From QHWT01 sp963755695 (GTDB lineage: Bacteria > Acidobacteriota > Vicinamibacteria > Vicinamibacterales > 2-12-FULL-66-21), in the NCBI GenBank assembly GCA_963755695.1, contig CAVWLB010000008.1, forward strand, positions 1,674,001-1,738,000: a stretch of 64,000 nt of DNA, given 5' to 3'. A program made the position numbers and the translations under genes. This document shows, in pieces, positions 8,249 to 17,368 of the stretch (the first letter of the stretch is position 1; every line of letters begins with the position of its first letter). The notes under the pieces are model-generated. The model had not been told where the DNA came from, made no database searches, and worked only from the letters and a program-made list of their open reading frames with translations.

Positions 8249-9217
8249 TTATCGCTCCCGCGCAGCGCCGCTCGCTGCGGTGCCTCTGCGGGCATCGACG
8301 TTCGTAATCAGAAATTCGCGTACCGGACCTCGGCTGGACGCCCGGGAATTTATCGCGCGTCTCGCTGGAACGGTGGTCGTCCGAAGTCCGGCGTTCCGGG
8401 CTCCCTCGTGCGCCGCATATAGGCGACGGATATCGGGCGCCGATGAATTGCTCAGGAGAACGAACGCTCCGCGCGAGGCCAGATCGATAACCGCCCGCTG
8501 CAGGCACTCCTGTTCTGCCTGGCCGAACCCGCCGGCAGTGTAGCTCGTGAACCGCGCGGTGACGCTCAGTGGCGCATAGGGCGGGTCGAGATAGACGAAG
8601 TCCAATTGACCGGCCTGTTCGAGTGGTTTGTCGAAAGCGACGACCTCCAGCGTCAATCCCGGCCGCGCGAACGCGGCGCTCAGATGCCGCAGGTTGTCCT
8701 CGTCACAAATCCGCGGACGCACGTGACGGCCGGCCGGCACGTTGAATTCGCCGCGGGCATTGACCCGAAACAGCCCGTTATAGCCGGTGCGGTTCAGGAA
8801 GATCAGCATCGCGGCGAGACGCGGCGTATAGGATCCCGCCGGATCGCTCGACGTCTGGGCGCTGCGCCTCGCCGGATTGAATTCGCGGTCGCGCACGTCG
8901 TAGAAGAACTCCGACCCTCTGGCGCGGTACTCGGACTCGAGCGTGCGCAGCGCCTCGATCACTTGGTCGACTTGGTCCCGCACCATGCGGTAGCAGCCGA
9001 TGATGTCGGCGTTGATGTCCGACAGCCGGACCTCTCGTCCGTCGAGCAGGCCCCGATTGTAGAGGTCGAGGAAGACGGCGCCGCTGCCCGTGAACGGTTC
9101 GAAGTAGCGCTTGAACGTTTCCGGATAATAGGGGCGCAGCCTGGGAAGGAGCTGACGTTTGCCACCGGCCCATTTCAAAATCGGCCGGACATCCGTGGCA
9201 CTCGCGGGTCGGCGCAT
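8249..9217 (-). CDS. DNA adenine methylase (Dam family)
   Basis: 322-residue class alpha N6-adenine methyltransferase. Motif I region is ILKWAGGKRQLLPRL, followed by FEPFTGSGAVFLDLYNRG and LSDINADIIGCY; the catalytic motif is DFVYLDPPYAPLS. The C-terminus has VREFLITN. The family usually methylates GATC. No restriction enzyme gene is adjacent, so it looks like a solitary methylase, with a role in mismatch repair, replication timing or gene control being inferred from the family only. It lies 57 bases downstream of the helicase gene on the same strand. Confidence 0.9.
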   Translation of the reverse strand: MRRPASATDVRPILKWAGGKRQLLPRLRPYYPETFKRYFEPFTGSGAVFLDLYNRGLLDGREVRLSDINADIIGCYRMVRDQVDQVIEALRTLESEYRARGSEFFYDVRDREFNPARRSAQTSSDPAGSYTPRLAAMLIFLNRTGYNGLFRVNARGEFNVPAGRHVRPRICDEDNLRHLSAAFARPGLTLEVVAFDKPLEQAGQLDFVYLDPPYAPLSVTARFTSYTAGGFGQAEQECLQRAVIDLASRGAFVLLSNSSAPDIRRLYAAHEGARNAGLRTTTVPARRAINSRASSRGPVREFLITNVDARRGTAASGAARER

Positions 9218-9274
9218 CAGTCCCCCCGCTTCGCGTTGGGGTCCCCTTCGACTTCGCTCCGCCGCACTCGCGGC

Positions 9275-11293
9275 TCACCCATGAGCGCCGACGTCCTCGG
9301 CGAAGAACCGTTCGATCGCCTGAATGTCGTGCGTCACCGGCGCCGGCGGCAGGGACGCGAGAAATCTCCTCCCATACCCCATCGTGCGCAACCGCGAATC
9401 GAGGACGGCGAGGACCCCGCGGTCCTGGCGATGGCGGATCAACCGGCCGAGCCCCTGCTGAAGAGCGAGTATCGCCAGCGGAATCTGGTACTCACCGAAC
9501 GCGGAACCGCCGCGGGCGTTGATCGCCTCGATGCGGGCCGACGTGATCGGATCGCCGGGCGACGCGAATGGCAGCTTATCGATGATCACGCAGCTCAAGG
9601 CTTCGCCGACGACGTCGACACCTTGCCAGAAGCTGGATGTGGCGAAGAGCACCGCGTGCGGCGTGGCCTTGAATTCTCGTAGCAGCGACGAGCGCGGGGC
9701 AGTGCCTTGCACGAGGATCGGATACTCGAGCTCCGCCGAGGCGATCTGGTGGACCTGCCGCAGGTTGTTGTAACTGGTGAACAGCACGAACGCGCGTCCA
9801 CGCGTTCGCTTCAGGATCTCGACGACCTCATGCCCCGCGGATGCGACGAACTGCGGCGACCGCGGGTCGGGCATCTTCTTCGGCAGATAGAGAATCGCCT
9901 GGCGGCGATAGTCGAATTCCGACGCCAGCTTGACCTCGTGCGGCGCCTTGATTCCGAGCCTTCCCCGAACGTATTCGAACGATCCATCGATGCTCAAGGT
10001 CGCCGAAGTGAGCACGGTCGCCTTCATGCGGTCGAGCAGCAGCTCGCGGACGATCTCGGACACGTCGATCGGAGAGCCGCGCAGGAAGATACCACGGCCT
10101 CGGATCTCCAGGTAATAGACGAACCCAGGGTCGTCGGCCCGGACGAGGAACTGGATCTCCTTGCGAAGGTCCGCGGCGCGGCGGCCGAGCGCGAGCACGT
10201 CTTCGGGCAGTTCCTTGGTCAGTGCGATGGTCGCCTCGACCGCTTCCAGCGCGCTCACCAGGCCGCTGCTCTCATTCGCCGCGCGTTCCAGCAGCGCCGG
10301 CGTGACCCGCACCCGGTTCTCGGCACCAGCTCCCGCATCGAACCGCAGCATCTGGAGCGTGCCGAAGAACCGCCTCGCGTGATCCCGGACGTGCTCGATG
10401 TCGCTCTTCAAATCGTCGGCGCGATCCGGATCCGGCAACTGCCTGCCGGCGATCGCCCGATCGACATCGCGCGCGAAGTCGTCGAGCCGGTAGTTGCTCA
10501 CCGAGAGGCCGAAATACTGGGTCGCGACATCTTCGAGCTGGTGCGCTTCGTCGACGATCGCGTACTCGCACGATGGAATCACCTCGCCGAAGCTGCTCTG
10601 GCGCACCGACGCGTCCGCGCACAGGAGATGATGGTTGACGATCACCAGGTCCGATTCGGCAGCGCGTTGCCGCATCCGGGTGACGAAACAGTCGTTGAAG
10701 CGCGGGCACTCGCCGCCGACACAGTTCTCGCTGGTCGCGGAGATTTCCGACCAGAACGGAAGATCCTCCGGGAGATCGTCCATCTCGGCCCGATCACCGG
10801 TTTCGGTCTCGCGCGACCATTCCTCAATCGCGTCGATCGCAATGGCATCCTCGCGCGAGCGGATCGCCGGGCTGTCGCGCAGCGCGTCGAATCGGTGCAG
10901 GCACAGGTAGTTGCCACGCCCTTTCATGTAAGTGGCGGTGAACGGCACGCCCAGCGTGTCGCGCAGGAGCGGAAGGTCCTTGAAGAAGATCTGTTCCTGC
11001 AGATTCTTGGTGCCGGTGGAGATCAGGACGCGTTGGCGGCTGAGGATCGCGGGAATGAGATAGGCGAGGGTCTTGCCGGTGCCGGTGCCGGCCTGCGCGA
11101 GCAGGACGCCGCCATCCGAGAAGACGTCTGCGACGGCGGCCGCCATCTGAAGCTGTGCGGGACGCGCTTCGAAGCCGTCGAGCGCCGCCGCCAGCGCTCC
11201 TCCAGGCGCGAATACCGCGTCCACCGCGGCGTGCAGCACCGCGCCGTCAAACCTGGCAACTACACCTCGGGATACAGGGGGAACTTCCGGCAC
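9275..11293 (-). CDS. DinG/XPD-type ATP-dependent DNA helicase
   Basis: 672-residue superfamily 2 helicase. Walker A is QAGTGTGKTLAYLIP, the DEAH box is YAIVDEAHQLED, and motif VI is QGLGRLIRHRQDRG. Four cysteines sit where the DinG/XPD iron-sulfur cluster is expected (NYLCLHRF and NCVGGECPRFNDC). Such helicases unwind 5'-tailed, forked or RNA-containing DNA. The start taken is a GTG that overlaps the glyA end by 34 bases; a GTG 18 codons further in would remove the overlap. The gene is transcribed with glyA. Confidence 0.9.
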   Translation of the reverse strand: MPEVPPVSRGVVARFDGAVLHAAVDAVFAPGGALAAALDGFEARPAQLQMAAAVADVFSDGGVLLAQAGTGTGKTLAYLIPAILSRQRVLISTGTKNLQEQIFFKDLPLLRDTLGVPFTATYMKGRGNYLCLHRFDALRDSPAIRSREDAIAIDAIEEWSRETETGDRAEMDDLPEDLPFWSEISATSENCVGGECPRFNDCFVTRMRQRAAESDLVIVNHHLLCADASVRQSSFGEVIPSCEYAIVDEAHQLEDVATQYFGLSVSNYRLDDFARDVDRAIAGRQLPDPDRADDLKSDIEHVRDHARRFFGTLQMLRFDAGAGAENRVRVTPALLERAANESSGLVSALEAVEATIALTKELPEDVLALGRRAADLRKEIQFLVRADDPGFVYYLEIRGRGIFLRGSPIDVSEIVRELLLDRMKATVLTSATLSIDGSFEYVRGRLGIKAPHEVKLASEFDYRRQAILYLPKKMPDPRSPQFVASAGHEVVEILKRTRGRAFVLFTSYNNLRQVHQIASAELEYPILVQGTAPRSSLLREFKATPHAVLFATSSFWQGVDVVGEALSCVIIDKLPFASPGDPITSARIEAINARGGSAFGEYQIPLAILALQQGLGRLIRHRQDRGVLAVLDSRLRTMGYGRRFLASLPPAPVTHDIQAIERFFAEDVGAHG

Positions 11294-12531
11294 AGCGCCT
11301 CGACTTCAGTCTTTATCCGGCCGAGCGCCGCATCGTCATCCGGTGACGCCAGCGCGCGGGTGATCAGCTCCGCGATGCGATCCATTTCCGGCTCCCGCAT
11401 TCCGCGGCTGGTGACGGCGGGGGTGCCGATGCGAATGCCGCTGGCAACCATCGGTGGATGCTTGTCGAACGGGATGGCGTTCTTGTTGACCGTAATCGCC
11501 GCCTTGCCAAGGGTCGCTTCGGCAGCCTTGCCGGTGATGCCGCGGGAGAAGACGTCGACCAGCATCAGGTGATTGTCGGTGCCGCCGCTCACCAGGCGGA
11601 AGCCTCCGGCAGACAGGCCGGCCGCGAGACGACTGGCATTGGCGACGATCTGCTTCTGGTAATCGACGAACGCCGGCTCCATCGCTTCCTTGAGACACAC
11701 CGCCTTCGCGGCAATCACGTGCATCAGCGGTCCGCCCTGGATCCCCGGGAAGGTCGTGCGGTCGAGATCCTTCGCATACTGCGCGCGCGACAGCACCATT
11801 CCGCCACGCGGGCCGCGCAGCGTCTTGTGGGTCGTGGTGGTCACGAAGGCGGAGTGAGGCACCGGGCTCGGATGGACCTTCGCGGCCACGAGGCCGGCGA
11901 TGTGCGCCATGTCGGTGACCACCGGCACGCCCACCGCCTTTCCGATCGAGGCGATTCGCTCGAAATCGATCACCCGCGGATACGCGCTGGCACCGACCAT
12001 GATCATCTTCGGCTGGTGCTGTTGAGCGAGCCGCTCGAGCTCCTCGTAGTCGATCCGCTCATCATCTTGACGCACGCCGTAGGGGACGATGGTGTAGAGC
12101 TTGCCGGAAAAATTCAGCGGATGGCCGTGCGTGAGATGGCCGCCGTGGGCGAGGTTCATGCCCAGCACGGTGTCGCCCGGCTTCAGCAGGGAGAAGTACA
12201 CCGCCATGTTGGCCTGGGCGCCCGAGTGCGGCTGGACGTTCACGTGCTCCGCTCCGAACAATTCCTTGGCCCGCGAGATCGCCAGCGATTCCGCCACATC
12301 GACGAACTCGCACCCGCCGTAGTAGCGCTTGCCCGGATAGCCCTCGGCGTACTTGTTGGTCATCACCGAGCCCGCCGCCTGCAGCACCGCCTGGCTGACG
12401 AAGTTCTCCGATGCAATGAGCTCGAGCCCGTTGTTCTGCCGGTGAAGCTCGCTTTTGATTGCGGCGTCGATCTCCGGATCCGTGGCCGCGAGGGATCGCC
12501 AACGGGAAGGGGTTTCGGTGCTAATGGCCAT
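11260..12531 (-). CDS. glyA: Serine hydroxymethyltransferase
   Basis: PLP enzyme converting serine and THF to glycine and 5,10-methylene-THF. 423 residues from an ATG (MAISTETPSRW) with AAGGA eight bases upstream; the open frame extends further but without a better start. Diagnostic segments are LELIASENFVSQAV, YPGKRYYGGCEFVD, the PLP lysine in TTTTHKTLRGPRGG, and GIRIGTPAVTSRGM. It is complete and supplies one-carbon units, which relates it to the cyclodeaminase and folC elsewhere in the window. Confidence 0.97.
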   Translation of the reverse strand: MAISTETPSRWRSLAATDPEIDAAIKSELHRQNNGLELIASENFVSQAVLQAAGSVMTNKYAEGYPGKRYYGGCEFVDVAESLAISRAKELFGAEHVNVQPHSGAQANMAVYFSLLKPGDTVLGMNLAHGGHLTHGHPLNFSGKLYTIVPYGVRQDDERIDYEELERLAQQHQPKMIMVGASAYPRVIDFERIASIGKAVGVPVVTDMAHIAGLVAAKVHPSPVPHSAFVTTTTHKTLRGPRGGMVLSRAQYAKDLDRTTFPGIQGGPLMHVIAAKAVCLKEAMEPAFVDYQKQIVANASRLAAGLSAGGFRLVSGGTDNHLMLVDVFSRGITGKAAEATLGKAAITVNKNAIPFDKHPPMVASGIRIGTPAVTSRGMREPEMDRIAELITRALASPDDDAALGRIKTEVEALCRKFPLYPEV

Positions 12532-12540
12532 TTCTGATCC

Positions 12541-12623
12541 TTGTCGTTGGCAGTCTGCAGTCTGTTTGGGTACCGTTGGCAGGTCGCAACCAGTCAAGAT
12601 CGCGTCCCGCTGGCGGCGGACGG
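12541..12623. repeat. Weak word-palindrome between rpiB and glyA (gcagtctg words)
   Basis: The gap contains ggcagtctgcagtctg on the left and ctactgccgactgctcactg on the right, that is, gcagtc words and their complements. It is shorter and more degenerate than the other elements and may be a decayed member of the same class. Confidence 0.35.
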
Positions 12624-13082
12624 CTACTGCCGACTGCTCACTGTGCCGTTCTCAATTTCTGCTATCTGATCGAGACGCCGCTGGTGGCGTCCTCCCTCGA
12701 ATGCCGTGGCGAGCCACAGCGTGACGATCTCATCGGCGAGGCCGAATCCCACGATCCGCCCGCCTATCGCGAGCACGTTCGCGTCGTTGTGCTGGCGCGA
12801 CAGGCGCGTCGTGTAGAGATCGTTGCACAGTGCGGCGCGGATCCCGTCGACCTTGTTCGCGGCAATCTGCTCGCCCTGTCCGCTGCCGCCAATCACGATG
12901 CCGCGGTCGGCTTTGCCGGCGACCACCAGTCGCGCGACTTCGGCGCAGATCGGCGGATAGTCCACGGGCGCCTCGGAATGGGTCCCGCGATCATCCACCG
13001 CGTGTCCCAGACGCCCGAGCGTCTGCACGATGTGCTCCTTCAGAGCGAAGCCCGCATGATCCGCCCCGATGGCGATGCGCAT
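12624..13082 (-). CDS. rpiB: Ribose-5-phosphate isomerase B
   Basis: 152 residues of the RpiB/LacAB family, interconverting ribose 5-phosphate and ribulose 5-phosphate. IAIGADHAGFALKEHI binds phosphate; DYPPICAEVARLV and the anion-hole loop VIGGSGQGEQIAANKV follow. The Escherichia coli catalytic cysteine in this loop is absent; the GSGQGE pattern matches the actinobacterial type, where a glutamate takes over catalysis. HNDANVLAIGGR and the C-terminal FEGGRHQRRLDQI are typical. Confidence 0.93.
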   Translation of the reverse strand: MRIAIGADHAGFALKEHIVQTLGRLGHAVDDRGTHSEAPVDYPPICAEVARLVVAGKADRGIVIGGSGQGEQIAANKVDGIRAALCNDLYTTRLSRQHNDANVLAIGGRIVGFGLADEIVTLWLATAFEGGRHQRRLDQIAEIENGTVSSRQ

Positions 13083-13110
13083 GATGGAGAATTATAGACT
13101 ATCGCTGTCG

Positions 13111-13347
13111 GTGCGCTAAGGGTGCTAGGTGCTAAGTGCGACGTGCTTCGTGCTAGGTGCGGCGAGGTTCTGGGTGCTTCGTGCTTGGTACCATGAAGTG
13201 CTGGCGCAAGTTGGGACTGGCGTTCCAGCACCTGGCACCATGAGGCACGTAGCACGCAGCCCTTAACACCTTTCACGTAGCACCCTTAAGCGCACCCAGC
13301 ACGAAGCACGTCGCACTTAGCACCGAGCACCCCTGGCGCACATAGCA
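13111..13347. repeat. Long intergenic inverted repeat built from gtgcta words
   Basis: The 296-base gap between rpiB and the methyltransferase is filled by gtgctaggtgct-like words on the left and their complements on the right. The arms 13121-13161 and 13291-13331 match over 41 bases with only two mismatches, and a weaker match extends them to 13111 and 13347. The centre (13162-13290) has further short inverted pieces such as gtgctgg/ccagcac. No promoter or gene is evident. The sister element at 59610-59771 uses the same word. Confidence 0.85.
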
Positions 13348-13378
13348 CATTGCACCGAGCACCGAGAGCTAGCAAGTA

Positions 13379-14540
13379 ATGCCGACCGCCGCCATCACGC
13401 CGAAAGGCGAGGAACGCCTTCGCGCGGGGCACCCGTGGATCTATCGCAGCGACGTGTTGAAGGTACACGCCGCTCCGGGAGACGTCGTGTCCGTGACCAA
13501 TGCGCGCGGCCGTACGCTCGGGCACGCCTTCTTTAGCGACCGATCGGAGATCGTGCTGCGCATGATCTGCGTACGGCGAGGCGCCGCCTGCGGAGGACAT
13601 CTGGCGCGACCGAATCGCCGCGGCGACTGCCTATCGCGAGTCGCTGGCACTCGATGCGACGGCCTACCGTCTCGTTCATGGTGAAGCGGATCGTCTGCCG
13701 TCTTTGATCGTCGACCGGTACGGTGACTATCTGATCGTCCAGGCGCTGTCGCAGGCAGTCGACAGGCGGCTGCCGGAAATCGTCCGGGCGCTGGTCGGCC
13801 TGCTCCGGCCGGCCGGGATTCTGGCGCGCAACGATCCACGGGTGCGCCTGCTCGAAGGGCTCGACCAGCGCGTCGAGGTTCTCCATGGGGAGGTGCCGCA
13901 GACGATCGACGTGCGGGAAGGGGCCGTGCGCTACCAGGTCGATCCCTGGCGGGGACAGAAAACCGGGTTGTTTCTCGATCAGCGGGAGAACCGCGAGGCA
14001 GCGCTCCGTTACGCGCGCGGGCGGGTGCTCGATGCGTTCAGCTATAACGGCGGCTTCGCGCTGGCAGTCGCGCCCAAATCGGAAACTGTGCTGGCGGTCG
14101 ACATCTCCGGAGACGCGGTCGAGCGGATTCGGGCCAACGCCGCGCTCAACCAGCTCGGAAACGTCGAGGCGCGCGCGATGAACGTGTTCGACGAGCTCCG
14201 TGAGCTCGAACGCCTTGGCGCAAAGTTCGAGATGATCATCCTGGATCCGCCGGCCTTTGCGAAGAACAAGACGGCGGTCCGAAAGGCCCTGTCCGGCTAC
14301 AAGGAAATCAACCTGCGGGCGTTGAAGTTGCTCGAGCCGGGCGGGTTCCTGGTGACGTGCAGTTGCTCGTACAACGTCGACGAAGCGGCATTTGTCGACG
14401 TGGTGTCGGATGCCGCGGCCGATGCCCGGGTCGAGGTCTCGCTTGTCGAGAAGCGCGCGCAGGGGCGCGACCATCCCATCCTTATCAATGTGCCGGAAAC
14501 CTATTACTTGAAGTGCCTGATTCTACGGAGGCTGGGGTGA
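13379..14540 (+). CDS. Class I SAM-dependent rRNA methyltransferase, RlmI-like, one frameshift
   Basis: About 386 residues when joined. The N-terminal PUA-like domain begins PTAAITPKGEERLRAGHPWI and includes GDVVSVTNARGRTLGHAFF. The Rossmann methyltransferase domain has QKTGLFLDQRENREAALRYA, VLDAFSYNGGFALAV and FEMIILDPPAFAKNK, with TCSCSYNVDEAAF near the end. This architecture is that of the RlmI/RlmK family (23S rRNA m5C/m7G methylation). The frame breaks near 13572, where one extra base follows VLRMI; removing it gives YGEAPPAEDIWRDRIAA. Confidence 0.88.
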
Positions 14541-14544
14541 GGAG

Positions 14545-14793
14545 GGCTTCAGGCTTCGGGCTTCAGGCTTCAGGCCGAAGCCCGAAGCCCGGAGCCCGGA
14601 GCCCGGAGCCCGGAGCCCGAAGCCCGAAGCCCGAAGCCCGAAGCCCGAAGCCCGAAGCCCGAAGCCCGAAGCCCGAAGCCCGAAGCCCGGAGCCCGAAGC
14701 CCGGAGCCCGAAGCCCGAAGCCCGAAGCCCGGAGCCCGGAGCCCGGAGCCCGGAGCCCGAAGCCCGGAGCCCGGAGCCCGGAGCCCGAAGCCC
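14545..14793. repeat. Minisatellite-like palindrome of cccgaag/cccggag words
   Basis: About four ggcttc(a/g)g words on the left (14545-14574) are followed by roughly thirty 7-base words, cccgaag or cccggag, up to 14793. The left words are the reverse complement of the right ones, so the left arm can pair with any part of the long right arm. It fills the gap between two convergent genes and ends one base before the stop codon of the permease gene. It belongs to the same word family as the elements at 30333-30445, 41014-41096 and 63739-63852. Confidence 0.9.
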
Positions 14794-14794
14794 T

Positions 14795-17221
14795 CTATTC
14801 GTGGCTTATCGCCCGTGCGGGATCGATCTGCGTTGCGCGACGGGCGGGCAGATACGCGCCGAGCGCAGCGACCGATGCGAGCAGCACGGCCACCGAGACG
14901 TGCGTAGCCACATCTGTCGGACTGACGCCGTACAGCATCGATGCCAGCAGCCGGCCGAACGCCATCGCAGCGCCGAGACCGACGAGAATCCCGATTCCAG
15001 CGATCCAGGCGCCGTGGCGAACGACCAGCGCGATCACGTGTGGCGCCTGCGCGCCGAGCGCGATGCGAACGCCAATTTCACGCGTGCGTTGTGTCACCAG
15101 ATAGGCGACGGCTCCGTACAGCCCGACGATCGCCAATAGTGCCGCGAGCATCCCGCATGCCGAGACCAGCGATGCAGACAGGCGTTCAGCCGAAAGGGCC
15201 TCTTCGAGATGCGAGATCAGGGTGATCGTGCGGAATACGGGGACTTCGGCGCTCGCCGCGCGGATCTCCCGACGCAGGCTCTCGGCGAGCTGCTCGGGTG
15301 GGTTGTCCGTCCGCACGATCATCGACATCCGCGGCGAGTAGGCCTGCGCGAGCGGGTAGAAGACGGTCGGCGGCGCCGGTTCCGACACGCCGAGATGTTT
15401 CCCCGAGCGAACCACGCCGACGATTTCCAGCACCGTGTCGCTGCCGTCCTTCAGGTGCCGTCCGATCGCGTCGCCTCGGAAGAACCGTTTCGCCAGCGCG
15501 TCGTTGACGATCGCGACGCTCGCGCCGCCGGCGTGATCGCGGCTGTCGAATGTGCGGCCGGCAAGTAAAGCGATGCCGAGCGCGGCAAAGTACGAAGGGG
15601 TCACCGTGTTGTAGGTCAACTCGAGATCCTCGCCTGCACGCGGCACGTACCCTTCCGGCCGGAATCCGCGTCGTGGTCCGAGCGCGAGCGGGAGCGTCCG
15701 TACCCACGCCACCTCCGAGACACCCGGCAATGCTGCCGCGCGCTCCCACGCGTCCTGATAAAACTGAAACCCCATCGATTCCGGCACCGTTGATGGCACG
15801 TCGACGCTGAGCAGAAGAGCGTTCCGCGTGCTGAATCCGAGGTCGGCGTGCCGCTGATTCGCCACGCTCTGGACGAGCAGTCCGGCGGTTACCAGCAACA
15901 CGCAGGCAATCGCCACTTGCGTGGCCACCAACACGGTTCGCGCCCGCGAGACACTCCGCGCGGTGATGTCCCCCGCGGTGCCGCGGAGAGACGCGGCCAA
16001 TGGCGGTCGGACGGCGCGCACTGCGGGCACCAGGCCCACCAGGACCGCCGACAGCGCGCCAAGCGCGAGCGCGAAGAGCGCAACCCGCCATCCCGGGGCG
16101 ACGTCGATGGCCGCGGCCTGCTCTGCGGGAAAGAATGACGGCAGCACGTCGGCGGTCCACGCCGCAAACAACAGGCCGAGACCGGCAGAGAGCGCGGCGA
16201 GCACCGCGGATTCTGTCAGGAGCTGCCGCAGCAGGCGTCCGGCTCCAGCGCCGAGGGCCCGCCGTACCGCTATCTCCCGCGCTCTCGCGGTCGTCCGTGC
16301 CAGCAGCAGGCTCGCGACGTTCGCGCAGGCGAGCAGCAGCACGAGTCCCACGCCACCCATGAGCACCGCCGCGACCGCGACCACCTGTCCGCGTTGATCC
16401 GGATCGATCCGCCGCATCGGCACAATCGCAAACGGCCGCGGTTCTTTCGGTCGCTCCAGCGTTCCGAGATTCGTCTCTGGATACTCGTGGGCGAGATGGC
16501 CGGCGAGCATTTTCAGCTCCGCGCGGGCAGCGGCCAGCGACACGCCGTCGCGCAACTGACCGATGACAGTCAGGCTGCGGTTGGCGCGCTTGTCCCTAGA
16601 CGAGGGCACCAGCGGGACCCAGACGTCGAGCGAGCGCCCGAGATTCACGCCGGTGAATCGGGGAGGCGCGATCCCGACGATGACGTGTGCGTGGCCGTTG
16701 ACAATAATCGTCGAACCAATCGCCAGCGGATTCGATCCAAGCCCGCGGTGCCAGAGGCTGTCGCTGATGACGGCCGGAGGAGTCGCACCGGCGTCGATGT
16801 CGGCTGCCGTGATGCGGCGGCCGTTCGACATCCGGATCCCGAGCACATCGAAGTAGCTCGCCGTCACCCGCGCCACGCGGACGCGCTGCACGTCCCCTCC
16901 TACGCGCAGCGGCGCGACAATCGAGTCGTCGAGCGCGGCGAGCGCGGCGAACGACTCCGTGTCGTCAGCCATCGACCTGAAATCCTCGTACGAGGTCTCT
17001 CCATGGGGGCCGCTGCTGAAGTCGCTGGTGAAGACGCTTACGAGTGGTCGCGTCGGATGCAGGCCGGGCGCAGGCTTGAACAACAGAGCGTCTACGAAAC
17101 TGAACACCGCCGCATTGGCCCCTGTCCCAAGCGCCAGTGTCAGCGCTGCCATCGCCGTCCACCCAGGGGTGTGGGCAAGGCTCCGGAGCGCGTAACGTAA
17201 GTCCTGCAGGAGCGTCTCCAT
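14795..17221 (-). CDS. ADOP/MacB-type ABC transporter permease
   Basis: 808 residues, full length. N-terminal METLLQDLRYALRSLAH and the first helix (WTAMAALTLALGTGANAAVF) are followed by a MacB_PCD periplasmic domain, three FtsX helices with GLVLLLACANVASLLLARTT, a second periplasmic domain, and a second FtsX set ending in GAYLPARRATQIDPARAISH. This is the internally duplicated permease architecture abundant in Acidobacteria. No ATPase gene is adjacent, as is typical for these orphans; an export or antimicrobial-peptide role is inferred from MacB only. Confidence 0.92.
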   Translation of the reverse strand: METLLQDLRYALRSLAHTPGWTAMAALTLALGTGANAAVFSFVDALLFKPAPGLHPTRPLVSVFTSDFSSGPHGETSYEDFRSMADDTESFAALAALDDSIVAPLRVGGDVQRVRVARVTASYFDVLGIRMSNGRRITAADIDAGATPPAVISDSLWHRGLGSNPLAIGSTIIVNGHAHVIVGIAPPRFTGVNLGRSLDVWVPLVPSSRDKRANRSLTVIGQLRDGVSLAAARAELKMLAGHLAHEYPETNLGTLERPKEPRPFAIVPMRRIDPDQRGQVVAVAAVLMGGVGLVLLLACANVASLLLARTTARAREIAVRRALGAGAGRLLRQLLTESAVLAALSAGLGLLFAAWTADVLPSFFPAEQAAAIDVAPGWRVALFALALGALSAVLVGLVPAVRAVRPPLAASLRGTAGDITARSVSRARTVLVATQVAIACVLLVTAGLLVQSVANQRHADLGFSTRNALLLSVDVPSTVPESMGFQFYQDAWERAAALPGVSEVAWVRTLPLALGPRRGFRPEGYVPRAGEDLELTYNTVTPSYFAALGIALLAGRTFDSRDHAGGASVAIVNDALAKRFFRGDAIGRHLKDGSDTVLEIVGVVRSGKHLGVSEPAPPTVFYPLAQAYSPRMSMIVRTDNPPEQLAESLRREIRAASAEVPVFRTITLISHLEEALSAERLSASLVSACGMLAALLAIVGLYGAVAYLVTQRTREIGVRIALGAQAPHVIALVVRHGAWIAGIGILVGLGAAMAFGRLLASMLYGVSPTDVATHVSVAVLLASVAALGAYLPARRATQIDPARAISHE

Positions 17222-17368
17222 GGGCGGGGCGTGAGCGAGGCGCGTGCCATCGCTCGACGTTGGTTTTTACGCCGGACAGCCCTGAAAGCTGCCGTTCGAT
17301 TGTCCGGATCCGGCACGAGGCATCCCGGAGCCGGTCAAGTAGGATCGGCGAAGGTCCGAGGAACCGCC

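Noticed and set aside
14545..14793. CRISPR array
   Set aside because: Units are 7 bases with no unique spacers.
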